Shown here: one piece after another, positions 11,709 to 22,309 of the stretch
Layout: each line of letters begins with the position of its first letter
How positions within the stretch are numbered: the first letter of the stretch is position 1
Assembly: GCA_015183035.1 (NCBI GenBank)
Contig: JACZZP010000001.1
Span: 1,798,001 to 1,862,000 of the forward strand
DNA: 64,000 nt
Source of the DNA: Meloidogyne chitwoodi
Taxonomy: Eukaryota > Nematoda > Chromadorea > Rhabditida > Meloidogynidae
Direction of reading: 5' to 3'
The notes under the pieces: generated by a model
The model's input: only the letters and a program-made list of their open reading frames with translations
The model's database searches: none
Told to the model about the DNA's origin: nothing
Translations under genes and position numbers: made by a program

Positions 11709-13386
11709 CACAGCAGGATCAGCCCGTTGACGACGCGCGAAAACTAGCTAAATCTTTTCCTTTGACATAACGCCAAAATTTGAATCTATTTTTCTTTAAT
11801 ACACGTTATCTCTCTTACGTTTGACTTCATAAAAGAAAATAAAAAATGTCAGTAAGGAGAAAAGTATAAAATGGTCAATGAGAGAAATCTCTCTCGTATA
11901 AGGGGAATTATTAGGAACTTATAATCTGAGAAATTTTTAGTCACATTTTTTCAAATTTTGTATAGTTGTAGCACTATATCTTTACTAGAATTCTACAAAT
12001 TTTGAACTACGTACAAACTTAAATAGCTGAGTTATGATTTTTTGAAAACCGATGAAAATTGCCATATTTTTGGCCATAACTTTCTTCAAAGTTATTCAAT
12101 CACTTTAATTTGGTTTTAATCGACTCAGCGATGAAAATAGAACAACTTAGGTAAAGGTCTAGATTAAAGGTCCCTAATTTTTTTTTTGACAAAGATGTAG
12201 TTTTTTGATTCTTTTAACTTATAATAGGTTTTCGCATACGCTGAGCTCGAATCTGATGTTAGTTTTCAAAAATATCGAATCCCGAACCCAGATTCGAATA
12301 AGTCGAATTGGGGGTAAATATTTTTATTTAAGTAAATGATAGCTCATTCGATTCGTCTTGTCGAGCTGAGTCGAATGATACTAACAATAATAAGTTTGGA
12401 TGTTTTTGAAGTAAGTTATGATCGATCAAATTCATGATTTTAATTACTGCTCATCCAAATATTCAATCATAACTTACTTCAAAAACATCCAAACTTATTA
12501 TTGTTAGTATCATTCAACTCAGCTCGATAAGACGAATCGAATGAGGTATCATTTGCTATATAAAAGTATTTACCCTGAAGTCGAATTGTTCGAATCTGGG
12601 TTCGGGATTCGATATTTTTGAAAACTAACATCAGATTCGAGCTCAGCGTATGCGAAAACCTATTATAAGTTAAAAGAATCAAAAAACTACATCTTTGTCA
12701 AAAAAAAAATTAGGGACCTTTAATCTAGACCTTTACCACAACTTATAAATTTTTCTTGAAAAATAATTGATCTCTTCAGTTTTGTTTTATCCGACTTCGA
12801 TGAAAATTGGGAACTCCTAAAACAAAGGATTCTCTGGTCCAAATTTTTTCAAATTTTGTAATTTTGTAGCCCTATTATTGTTATGTAATCCAACAAAATT
12901 TTAAGAAAAAATAACATTATTGAGAGAAGTTATGTTTTTTTGAAAATCGATGAAAATTTCCCAATTTTTGGTCATAACTTTCTTGAAAGTTATCCGATCT
13001 CTTTAATTTTCATTTCAATCGACTCAGCTTTAAAAATTATACAACTTTTAATTCCAAATTCTTGAATAAAATCTACGATTTTTAGTGTTTCTTGGCATTT
13101 TTTTCTAAAATAAGAAAAACGTTTACAATGCTTAAAGTTGTATAAAAAATGCTTGTATTTATCAACTTTCTTGCTTAAAACTTTCTTAAAACTATAATCT
13201 TTGAAATTGTTAGACAAAATTAAAATCTGTTAATTAAAAGCCGAGATATTGGATTTTAAAGTTAATTACTTCGGATTTGGATGAAAAGAGTGTGGAAAAT
13301 TAAGAGAGCGGGAAAAAGAAAAAGAGAAAGGAGAAATAGTAAAAAAGTAGTTTTCGCGCGTGCGTCAACGGGCTGATCCTGCTGTG
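11709..13386. mobile_element. 1.68-kb terminal-inverted-repeat DNA element with 6-bp target duplication
   Basis: The left end CACAGCAGGATCAGCCCGTT at 11709 continues through GACGACGCGCGAAAACTA and is the reverse complement, with a single-base indel, of the right end finishing at 13386. AGATAA flanks both sides (11703-11708 and 13387-13392). No transposase frame is visible. Two diverged direct copies of about 200 bp lie inside (about 11942-12149 and 12838-13050; shared CCATAACTTTCTT / GTCATAACTTTCTT and TCGACTCAGC blocks). A foldback element (12150-12737) sits between them. Located directly upstream of the nuclear receptor start, between it and SLC30A9. The superfamily is unclear. 11293-11708 holds no gene, only a patch with repeated TTCCCG. 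Confidence 0.85.
12150..12737. mobile_element. 588-bp foldback element, GG...CC ends, 8-bp target duplication (Merlin-like MITE)
   Basis: Nearly the whole element is one inverted repeat with arms of roughly 280 bp: it starts GGTAAAGGTCTAGATTAAAG and ends with the exact reverse complement. ACAACTTA lies immediately before (12142-12149) and after (12738-12745). GG/CC ends with an 8-bp duplication are typical of Merlin-type elements. Its inner arms share GCATACGCTGAGCTCGAATC with the element at 25952-26531, so the two are one family. It is nested in the larger element 11709-13386. Confidence 0.85.
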
Positions 13387-13424
13387 AGATAATTTCACAT
13401 TTAACCCTCCGAGTAGTTAATTTT

Positions 13425-15732
13425 ATGAAATCAACTTGTGGTCCCACTTTACCGGAATTGCAATGCGCTATATGTTCTCAGAGTAGTCACGGATGCCATT
13501 TTGGTGTTGTTGCTTGTCGACCATGTGCTGCTTTTTTCAGGTTTAAAATAAAATAATACAATTTCCTTTTGTTCAGAAGATGCATAATTGAAAACCGTAA
13601 CTATAAATGCCTTAGAGGAACAAACAAATGTGATATTCGCGAAGGTCTATATTTATTATTTAAAATTAAAGATTTTAATTATAGAAGGACATCGAAACGC
13701 ATGTAAAGCGTGTCGCTTGAGACTTTGTCGACAGGCTGGGATGAATTACAACTTTTCTCCTGGTGAAGACAATGATAAGAAATTTTCAGCACAAAATGAT
13801 TTGCAAGTAATTATTTAATTGTATATGCTAGTAGTAGATCGGACGCAAAAAGTAACTGTCTACTCGTCCATTTGAATTTGTTGCCATTCAACAGTTCAAC
13901 AAATTTTATTTTTTCTTAAGGACCAACATAGGCTTTACCTACCAAATGTATTTGATGTATCTGAAAAAGTTTTTGAAAAAAATTATGCACCGAATCTGGC
14001 TAAGATTATTCAAGCTTATAATGCGTTCATTGCAGGTCAACGTTCTCTTCTCGAGGCAACTATGCTATTTTTTGTCTTAATATTTTAATACATATTTAAG
14101 ATAACCTCTGGTAGTATTGAAGAATCTATTCAAATTCAATCAGATTCAAAACCTTTATATTATACCATGTTAAACGATGGGTTTCACCTATTCTCACAAA
14201 TGGAAGATAAAACTAAAGTTAATTTTTTAATTATTGCATTAAGTACTCCAAACTTTTAAATTAATTTCGATTTTTATGCATTTGAAGTTAATAATTATCG
14301 ACCATAGCTACAAACAATTTACTTTGCTTCATTCGTGTTATATGACAATTTCACAATTTCCTGATATTGACGATTCACGTTATGCGGCAAATTTTGGTTA
14401 TATTATTGACATAAATGAATTGGATTTTTTTATTGCGCAAATGGCAAGAGATAAACCTAATCCAGAAGAATATATTAGGTAAGTTTCAAAGGTCTTTAGG
14501 AATTATTTTACCCGATGTCGAAAAACCAGCTGATCCATTTTATTGATTCAACAAGTCCAAATTTTAGGGTGTTAAATTTTTTCTTATTACGGGCTTGTGT
14601 GCTAAAATCGTTCATACCATAGTATATTAATGGACTAACAACAATATCCAGAGCCGTTAAAATTTAAATAAATTTCGTTAGAGTTAAAAAACCACTAATG
14701 GAAAAATACTACAAGTTCATAAGCAGCTTCAAGAAGTTCCCAGAAGGTGTTCAACAACAGGATATCTGTGCAATGATGGCTGTGTCTATTTGGGGCATTG
14801 GTATATACATATGTATTATATCATAAACATTAATTCTAAAATTTTCAAGCAAAACAAGAATTTGAACAAATGACAGTAAGTAATGTTCTTCCGGAGTGGA
14901 TGAGATGCAAGGAGACTATTCTCTCAGAGTGGCTCACAGATTTGAATATAAGGTTTGAAGATGATAAAAATCAAGAGCCAGCAATTTTGATGGCACATTT
15001 GCTTTGTAAATTAGTGGAATTGAATGTATATTCTATATTCTCACAATAGAAATAAAATCGGTACTTACGTATTATCCCTACGCACTTTTGCGGACAAAGT
15101 TTTTGCGGACAAATTTATTTATTTTCCTCCTTCCTTCAAATATAGTTGTCACTCAAATTCAAAATTAAATTTGATGGATAATAAATATGAAAGTTAAGAA
15201 TAAATGTTATTTTACCATTTCTATTACAGTTTATTAGCTATTTTTTTATAATGAAAATTTGGGATTTGCCAACAACTGAAAAAGATGCCATCGAATTCTT
15301 ACAAGATCGTGGTCTTCTACACAAAACTAGAGTTTGTCGCGATGGACATGAAATGAAACTTTATCACAAACAACGTCCAGTTTGGGAATGTAGGAGATGT
15401 CGTCAACAACAAGGTGTTCGCAGTGGCAACTGGTTCAGCAATACGAAACTTTCATACGTCATCATTTAGAGAGTTATTTTGCTGAGTTTATGTGGAGGAA
15501 AATGATTGGTGATGGAGACGTTTTTGAAGAAATTATACTTGCTTGGGGAAAATATTGGGCATTGGATTGATTTTTTGTAATTGTTTTATATAAATAAATA
15601 AATTTGTCCGCAAAAACTTTGTCCGCAAAAGTGCGTAGGGATAATACGTAAGTACCATAAAATCAAGTAATTCAGACATTAACATCTGCAATGGAGGAAA
15701 CCACAATACAGGATATCCAACACCGTGTTTGA
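13425..15732 (+). CDS. Nuclear hormone receptor (nematode supplementary NHR type)
   Basis: Ligand-regulated zinc-finger transcription factor. The DNA-binding domain is encoded by the first three exons (13425-13540, 13577-13644, 13685-13806): CAICSQSSHGCHFGVVACRP continues into AAFFRRC, then KCLRG, CDIRE and CKACRLRLCRQAGM; both C4 zinc fingers are complete. The ligand-binding domain follows: AYNAFIAGQRSLL, PLYYTMLNDGFHLFS, LIIIDHSYKQFTLLHSCYMT, DINELDFFIAQMARDK, KKPLMEKYYKFISSFKKFP, QQQDICAMMAVSIWGIAKQE, LSEWLTDLNIRF. The intron 14056-14100 begins with GC; the nearby GT alternative leads to a stop. The last coding exon is 15676-15732 (TLTSAMEETTIQDIQHRV). Its preceding intron is 15026-15675 and is long only because a transposon (15060-15656) sits in it. 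If that intron is not removed, translation stops at 15047-15049 and the final helix is lost. Confidence 0.88.
15060..15656 (+). mobile_element. Internally deleted Merlin-type transposon
   Basis: Near-perfect terminal inverted repeats of about 65 bp start GGTACTTACGTATTATCCCT. The 8-bp target duplication ATAAAATC lies at 15052-15059 and 15657-15664. Inside, 15251-15466 encodes a transposase N-terminus with a zinc-binding pattern (VCRDGHEM, then WECRRCRQQQGVRSGNWF), as in IS1016/ISXO2-like Merlin transposases. Immediately after, in another frame, comes the family's C-terminal wording (RHHLESYFAEFMWRKM, then FEEIILAW, to about 15570). The catalytic core between them is missing, so it is a non-autonomous deletion derivative. 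It lies in the last intron of the nuclear receptor gene. Confidence 0.88.
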
Positions 15733-15880
15733 ATGTTTGATAATGAGATCGATACATTTCAAAATTTTTGGATTTGTCTAAAGTTCCCAAAAACACTATC
15801 AAAATCTTGGTTTGCTTTAAAATCATATATTGAAAATCAAACTGACAGAAAGCAGATATTTTCTATATCTAAAAATTAGA

Positions 15881-16070
15881 TTGAGCGGGATCGAGATTCA
15901 GGCCAGGATAGATCCAAATCCAGAGTTCCTATAAAATATTAAAATACACCATATGTTTTTTTCTTTACATTTACACTAATACTAAATTGGGAATCCTGAT
16001 TAAATAATTCTGGGCCGGGATCGAATAAAAATGCAAACAGATTTTTGGTCGTTATTCTGATCCCGCTCAA
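15881..16070. mobile_element. Small MITE-like inverted-repeat element
   Basis: TTGAGCGGGATC at 15881-15892 is perfectly inverted at 16059-16070 (GATCCCGCTCAA), and flanking A/T bases extend the match. The 190-bp interior has repeated GGGATCGA/CCGGGATCGAAT wording and no coding frame. The rest of the 15733-17344 interval is AT-rich apart from the possible exon at 16486-16578. Confidence 0.6.
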
Positions 16071-16485
16071 CCCTATTAAAAATTATACAATTGTCAATAG
16101 ACGCTACATATGTTATCAAACATATTTAACACATTTTTTAACACATCATAAAAATGTTACAAATTATTTGCATATTTAATTTATCAATAAAAAAAGTTTT
16201 GATAATAAGTTGATTATTATCCAAATATAACGAATTTCATAGTCAAAATATAAGTGTTTGATCGTTTAACGCGTTCGAGCAATGCCTCTATATTTTATCG
16301 AAACAAGTTTGTAGGGAATTTTAGAGGGGAATTTTAAATCTTGCAGGTTATAATTTTTTCACTTCGATTCTATGAGGGAAAGTGGAATCCCTTTAGTTCC
16401 ATGGTTTGAAATAAAAAGAATTATTACCGGTTCAACACAGATGAGACTTTCAAGATGTGAACAATATCTGACGAATTTGCTCAAC

Positions 16486-16578
16486 CTAAGTCAAGAGATT
16501 CTCTTTTTCTTCTACCTTCTCTCGATCTTCTGCAATATTTGATGAAAAATCACCAGCAATACGTTGAAAATCAGTAAT
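16486..16578 (-). other. Isolated minus-strand exon-like stretch
   Basis: After an AG acceptor the minus strand reads ITDFQRIAGDFSSNIAEDRE, continues with a Lys/Glu-rich helix (KVEEKENLLT) and stops at 16486. The heptad-like pattern and FQ-I-G wording weakly recall the coiled coil of IFT20, but neighbouring exons were not found. It may be the last exon of a small gene or a gene fragment. Confidence 0.3.
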
Positions 16579-17344
16579 CTAAAGTATTGTAACAATCAAA
16601 TAAAGGAAAAACAAACGAATTAGTTTAGGACATGAATCCATTCGTGATTTTAAAAGATAATTATACTATAATAAAATCTCATATCAGACATAAACCTAAT
16701 GTCATTTTTCGTGAGACGAAAATTCGGGAAGCATGAATTATTTTTGTGGAACAACTCTAATGAAATATAAGTCTTAAATCTTTGCTATGCAGTTAAGTGT
16801 CTTGACTTTTCCGTGTCAGATTTACCTGCATATTTCGACAAAAACTTATTTACATAGTAACAAATTCTTAATTTTATTATTGGAAACATGACGCATAGAG
16901 TTGTTCCATGTTCGAGTTATTTTAAAATATACATAAATTTGGATTTCATAAAATTAAAGGTCGCTTATACTAATAAGTACATTACTAAGGCTTATGAAAT
17001 TCTTTTTAATTAATTTCTTATTTGTCGGCTACATATGTACATAATTGCACTTTATAACAAATATTTACATATATACACTAAATTTCTTAATATATTTCGC
17101 AAGATTTTGAGAGTTTAAATGTTATTCTCTTTTACACGTGCATATATTTTTGATTTTGAAGTAAATAAATAACTCTTTATTTTACCTCATAATTTTATTC
17201 ACTTCGTGCCTCTTACCAGTTTTGACTATTTTTATAATTGTAAATTTTAAATATATTTTAAAAATCAAATTTTCATTTCTATTTAAATGTTAATGAAATA
17301 AAATAAGGATTTTGGCAAAAATAAGAACTAATTTTATTTTTAGA

Positions 17345-19059
17345 ATGTCTCGTCTCATTTCAAAGAAAAACCATTGGATTGATAAAATCCTCTCTTCTTT
17401 TTTGATTTTTATGGTGCTTGAATTTATTGTTACTAATGAGCATATAATGGCAATGGACGTTAACTCACCAACTGAGGGAATCGTTGAAACTCAAAATGCA
17501 AATGAAATGTTCAGTAATGACGAAAACTCTTCATTTACTGAAAATGTGCCAGTTGAAGAAAAAGAGGGAAATGTGTCAAATGAAGATGCAGTCACACTGT
17601 CACGCTCTCCAAGTAGTTCCTCTTCATCATCAAAATCATCAAATGGTTCATCTAAAAAAGAAGTGCCTGAACTCAGCAATGTTCAAAAGGATGACAATGA
17701 TTTTGATAAAGGTATGATTCTGGATCATGTTTTCTGGACACATTTTTAGCGACAAATCGAAATTAATTCAATTAAAATTGAATTCAGAAGAATTATTAAA
17801 TTTCAAATAGACATCTGGATTTTATCTTATATTACTTTTAATAAGATATCTTTTAATATTCAGAGGTTGAACATTTAGAAATAGAGCAAAACTCGCAGGA
17901 AATTGAAAGTGGTGAAGAATACTTGGAAACTCCTTTATTGCCAAAATCAGAATCTCCTCATTTGAGTCCAAATGTTGAATCCCCTAAAAAGAATGATGAT
18001 TTATTAAATACACAATCAGAAGATTTAAAAGAAAGTTTAGAACATCATACTCCTTCTAATAAAGAAAAAGAAATGGAAGAAGAGTTAACTAGTTTACCAT
18101 TAAAAAGTGAAAAAAGTCTTCCCGAAAAAGATCAACTTCGAATTTTCGAAGGAGAGTTATTAAAGCAAAGTAAATAATTAAAAATTTATTCAATTTTTAT
18201 CTCTTTAAATTCTTTAGGGTATGGTGAAATAATAATTCCACAAGGTAAATTAAAATATGTCAAGGATGAAATAATGAATAATGATGAGAAACAAACTATA
18301 AAGAAATCAAAGAGTTGGCCGAGTTTTCCCAGAAAAGAATTTTCACCCAATAATGAATTATCAGCCAGTTTTTCAAACAATTCTTACAAAATTGATAATG
18401 AAGAAATAAAGTTTCCTTTAAGTCCAAAACATAGTAAAATAGTAAAGAAAACTTCTCATTCATCTCATGAATCAAAGAATCTGACAGATGATATAGAACC
18501 TTTTAAATCTGAAACAGAAAAACATCAAGATGTAGAAAAAAAACATGAAAATCCACAAAGTCCACATTCCTCTCCTGTACGTAAGAAAAAATTAAATTAA
18601 AAATATCAAAAACTAATTTAAAATTGTTTTTTATAAAATTTTATTCCTCTCAAGGTAAAAAATGACAATCAAGTAACCCGTAAAACCAATAATCCAATGC
18701 ATCATGCTATTGGAATGGTTCGCAATGTGTCTCATCGTGCACTAAATTTAATTGGAGCCCCGTTTAGATTTATTGGCGGAGCTTTTAGTTCTTTAAAAAA
18801 CAGTAAGTTTCATTTTCTATTTTTTAAAATTAAATTTTTTTAATTTCCTTAAGAAATGTTCGGAAAGAAAAAGGATGAAGCAAAATCACCCAAAAAATTT
18901 CTTAAAATGCATCCATTAGAGGGTAAAGAACATAATGAAAATAAACATGAAAATGTAAAAAATAAAGATAATCACATTCATAAAGATCATCGCCATCAAC
19001 ATCAAGAAGGAATAGAAAAGAGTGGTCATATAAGTGAAGGAAAAAAGGAAAGTAAATAA
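17345..19059 (+). CDS. Secreted Ser/Glu/Lys/His-rich pioneer protein
   Basis: Five exons join in frame: 17345-17711, 17864-18169, 18218-18576, 18655-18802, 18854-19059, giving about 460 residues. After MSRLISKKNHW, a hydrophobic signal segment (KILSSFLIFMVLEFIV) ends near EHIMA. The rest is low-complexity: acidic and Ser-rich first (a run of eight serines at about 17616-17645 and SKSSNGSSKK), then SPK/SPH motifs that resemble kinase substrates, one short hydrophobic patch (ALNLIGAPFRFIGGAFSSL), and a very basic, His-rich tail (HKDHRHQHQEG). The chosen start favours the signal peptide; an in-frame ATG at 17312 would add 11 residues before it. I do not recognise a family. A secreted, disordered protein in a plant-parasitic nematode could be an effector; that is inference. 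Confidence 0.75.
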
Positions 19060-19587
19060 TTAATAAGGGAAAAAATAAATTATATATAAATATATTTAAA
19101 AAAACATTTTAGAAAGATAGTGGAATTATGAAAATGTTTAAATTTTAAACTAAAATTAATTAATAGAAAATATAAACATTCATTTATTTATTTAAATATT
19201 CTAAAAAGAGCACTTTTTCTTTTAAATTCCCATAAATATATATTGGAGTAGATTAATCTTTAATATTAAATATAAAAATTAAATCAATAATTGGTTATAC
19301 ACAAATATATTTCTACTAACTATATCATCTCCCTATTAAAAATAATTAATTTTATAATTCTTATTAATTAATAGTCGTATAAATTTTATAAAAAGTTGTT
19401 TTCCTTTAATTTAAAAAGTTCAAATACATATATAAAATAAAAAACAGAATAAGTTAGTAATAAAATTAAAACTGAATTTTTTTTCAACTGCTTTTATTTT
19501 TGCTTGAATATTTCTCAAATTAATTTTTCCAAAAAATATTAAAAAAGCAATTTGTTCGTGAATTTTCAATTGAAAAATAAGTTAAAT
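19060..19587. other. AT-rich intergenic spacer between convergent genes
   Basis: No open frame, repeat or structured RNA that I can support. The 3' ends of the secreted-protein gene and NAA40 face each other across it. Confidence 0.6.
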
Positions 19588-21020
19588 TCAACTGTTTTTT
19601 TCTTCCTTTACTTCTTTTTCAGTATTTAATGATTTACTTAACACTAGATAATCTCTCCCTAAACATCCACCTGAACGGTCCTTTCCATAAATACATGTCC
19701 GATCATTGTGATAACCATTCTTACGAAAGAAATCAATTGAACTTTCGTTATAAGCAAATATAGTACACATCACCACATCCATATTAGTGCTTAAAAAATA
19801 AAAACATTTGAAATAAAATTTTTGTTTACAAATTTTTCCTTTAAATTTAGAATAAAAAACTGAAAGGTTTTTTTACCGATGCCCTTCTTTTCAAACAAGT
19901 TTAATATTATTTTCTTAAAGGAATTAATTAAACAAAAAAATCAAAATTCTTAAGACTTTAAAATGGAGTAAAATGAGAGAATTCGAAAAGATGTCAGTAT
20001 AATTATTATAATATATCATGTAAATAAATACACATCTATTTTTGTTGAATATACAAAAATATATTTAATTAGAACCTTTTTCCAATCATTTCCATTATTT
20101 CAGTAAGAAATGTTCCAAGACCACGACGATAATAGTCTTTTTCCACTTGCAATTCATAACAATATAAAACTGGTCGTGAATCATCTTCTACGAAACTAAA
20201 AGTTAAAAAATTAATATTAAGAATCCATAAATATTATTGAAAGTAGCATTTGAGATTAAAATTTGTTTTATTTTTTCTGACAAGTTAAATTAGAGATACG
20301 ACCAATATTTTTAGATAATCGAATATCGATCAGAGTTCAAGACCGATTTTAATTTAAAACATTTTTTTTTGATTATTACCGAAAATGTGCGTAAGCTATA
20401 GGTCGGACAGTTGTGTTTGTTTCTGATGAAGAGGAGCAAGGACATGACGGTGAATGGTGAATGCGAGCACGAATAATGAAGAAACGGGCAGCAGTAGCAG
20501 TTAATTCCCGTTGTTTCAATTCTTCGTTAAATCCCCAACGCGACTTCTTGTAGCTTTAAAAAAAAATAAAAATGAAATCACAATCATTTGAAAAGTGCAG
20601 ACAGATCAAGCATATTCCTTCTAAACAACTGGAATACCCAATCTGCATCATCACGGTTCAATCTGGTAGCCCAAAAACATTCCAATAAATAAGGAGGATC
20701 CCTAAAATAATTTTGAAATATTTAATCATATTTTGTATTAAATTTAAAATAATCAAAATATAATTTTTGTGATTTTTTGTTCACTCAGGATTAAGCCGTA
20801 ATAATTGTGCATCAGGAAACCCGTCAAGTGCTCCCTCCTGTATGTCCACAGAAGAACTGCAACTAGGTCCTGATCATTAAAATACCATTTTATGGGAAAA
20901 AATAAAATCAAACAAACCAATATTTTTAAGTCTCTCATCTAAGCAAGGTTGTAATATTTTCATAATTTGATGTTGTTGAAGTTTAGAAGCTTTACGAACT
21001 AACTTTTTGGCACTTTCCAT
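19588..21020 (-). CDS. NAA40: N-alpha-acetyltransferase 40 (NatD)
   Basis: NatD acetylates the N-termini of histones H4 and H2A. Minus-strand exons: start MESAKKLVRKASKLQQHQIM (21020 downward); a Ser-rich segment with LDGFPDAQLLRLNPE; PPYLLECFWATRLNRDDADW; the helix KKSRWGFNEELKQREL, which matches the GW-motif helix of animal NAA40; RPIAYAHFR; VLYCYELQVEKDYYRRGLGT, which contains the acetyl-CoA-binding R-R-G-L-G loop; FLTEIMEMIGKRF; and the end MCTIFAYNESSIDFFRKNGY, with CLGRDYLVLSK near the stop at 19588. All GNAT core strands are represented. The SPSCPCSSSSE insert between strands is unusual. Its start lies 151 bp after the ALKBH7 stop on the same strand. Confidence 0.88.
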
Positions 21021-21171
21021 TTACTTAAGTACTTATATTATTGCTATTTATCTATATAATATATTATTTATTTAAATATTTTAAATATAATAATAATTAA
21101 AATTAAAGAAATATTAAACAAAATATTTAATTGAAATTTAATATTTTTCAAAGAATAAAATAAATACTAAA

Positions 21172-22165
21172 TTATTCCGAATGCGGAATCATTTTCATAT
21201 TGTTTTTAAGTTCTAAATTTGTAGAATCATTTTGATTCTTTGGAAATTCACGACAAATTACTGAAATTCGCCTTTGTCTTGGTACAGCTTTCTCACGGAA
21301 ATTACTTTCTTTTTCTGCCAAAATTTCATGAGTAAAGTCAAATCTTGCCACACCACTTTAATTTTTTTTCAAATTTTTAATTAAAATCTCAAACCTTAGT
21401 CTATAGAGACTGCGTCTTGGAAGTAATAAGTCAGCCTTGCAAATATTTGATAATTTAGGGTCTGTATGAATCAATCTCATTATAGAGGTAGATAGTAATG
21501 AAAGGCCACTTATTATTCCTCCACAATATCTTAAAACAAAAATGTAAACTTTTTTGTTTTATATAAATTTTTCTCAATATTTATTTACCTAGATTCATCC
21601 AAATGTGGTCTAATAAATCCTTGCTCATGTAAGTCCAGAATATGAACAAATGGAGATCTTCTTTTTGAATTTGGAAACGAAGTTAGCCAAATTCTTTCAA
21701 TAATCTTTTCATTATCTATGTTCCATCTTTATAAAAAAAATACATTTATTCAAATGTCAACAACTTTAATTGTTCCCTTTCACGATAAAGATGAATTTGC
21801 TGATCGCAATGCTCTTCCTCCCATCGCATTCTTTTCATGTGAGGCTCAATTTCTTGTAAAAGTTGACTTTCCTCTTCTACAAAATACATAAACTTAACGA
21901 AATATAAGGTGCTTTAACACAAAGAAGCCTTACACTTCAAATTTAATTCTCACAAACCTTTGGTGATGAAGTCTGGCATAATACTACAATCCGAGACGAA
22001 TTTTGTAAGATGTTCCAACGGCCAAAGATTTTTGTTGTATATTTCAATAAAATCTGATAAAAATTGTGTCTCAACAAATGTTGAACAAAAACAAGGAAAA
22101 TCAGAAGTTAAAGCTATTTTCATAAAATATTGAAAGGTTTTAATATTTTTAGCAAAGGCAAACAT
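21172..22165 (-). CDS. ALKBH7: ALKBH7-type 2-oxoglutarate/Fe(II) dioxygenase
   Basis: Mitochondrial AlkB homologue, implicated in programmed necrosis and fatty-acid metabolism. Minus-strand exons: [19 protein letters not shown] (from 22165); [20 protein letters not shown], matching the E-E-L-EPxxxRRRYExDHWD region of human ALKBH7; [96 protein letters not shown]. The iron ligands H and D (PHLD), the distal H (FTHEIL) and the 2OG-binding Arg (RRISVICR) are all present. The stop is at 21172. An acceptor-like TTTTTTAG lies about 25 bases upstream of the ATG, consistent with trans-splicing of a downstream operon gene. Confidence 0.92.
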
Positions 22166-22309
22166 AATTTTAGATCCTCAAATAAAATCTAAAAAATATT
22201 TTATAAAAAATAGGTTCTCTGTTAAGAAAAAACATTTTTTAATTTCAAAATTTACTTATTTTTAATTTATTAAATTATGTCAAAAATTAAGAGATTCAAT
22301 TAAATATAT

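Noticed and set aside
12600..12625. GTTCGAATC repeats in the foldbacks as a SINE B-box
   Set aside because: The element is a full palindrome with GG/CC ends and a target duplication, with no A-rich tail or A-box; it is a DNA element.
15047..15049. In-frame stop in the nuclear receptor suggesting a truncated pseudogene
   Set aside because: The stop lies inside an intron whose donor is at 15026; the last exon at 15676-15732 joins in frame, so the gene can be intact despite the transposon.
15533..15826. Minus-strand open frame of 97 codons
   Set aside because: It spans the Merlin element edge and the antisense of the receptor's last exon, so it is a by-product.
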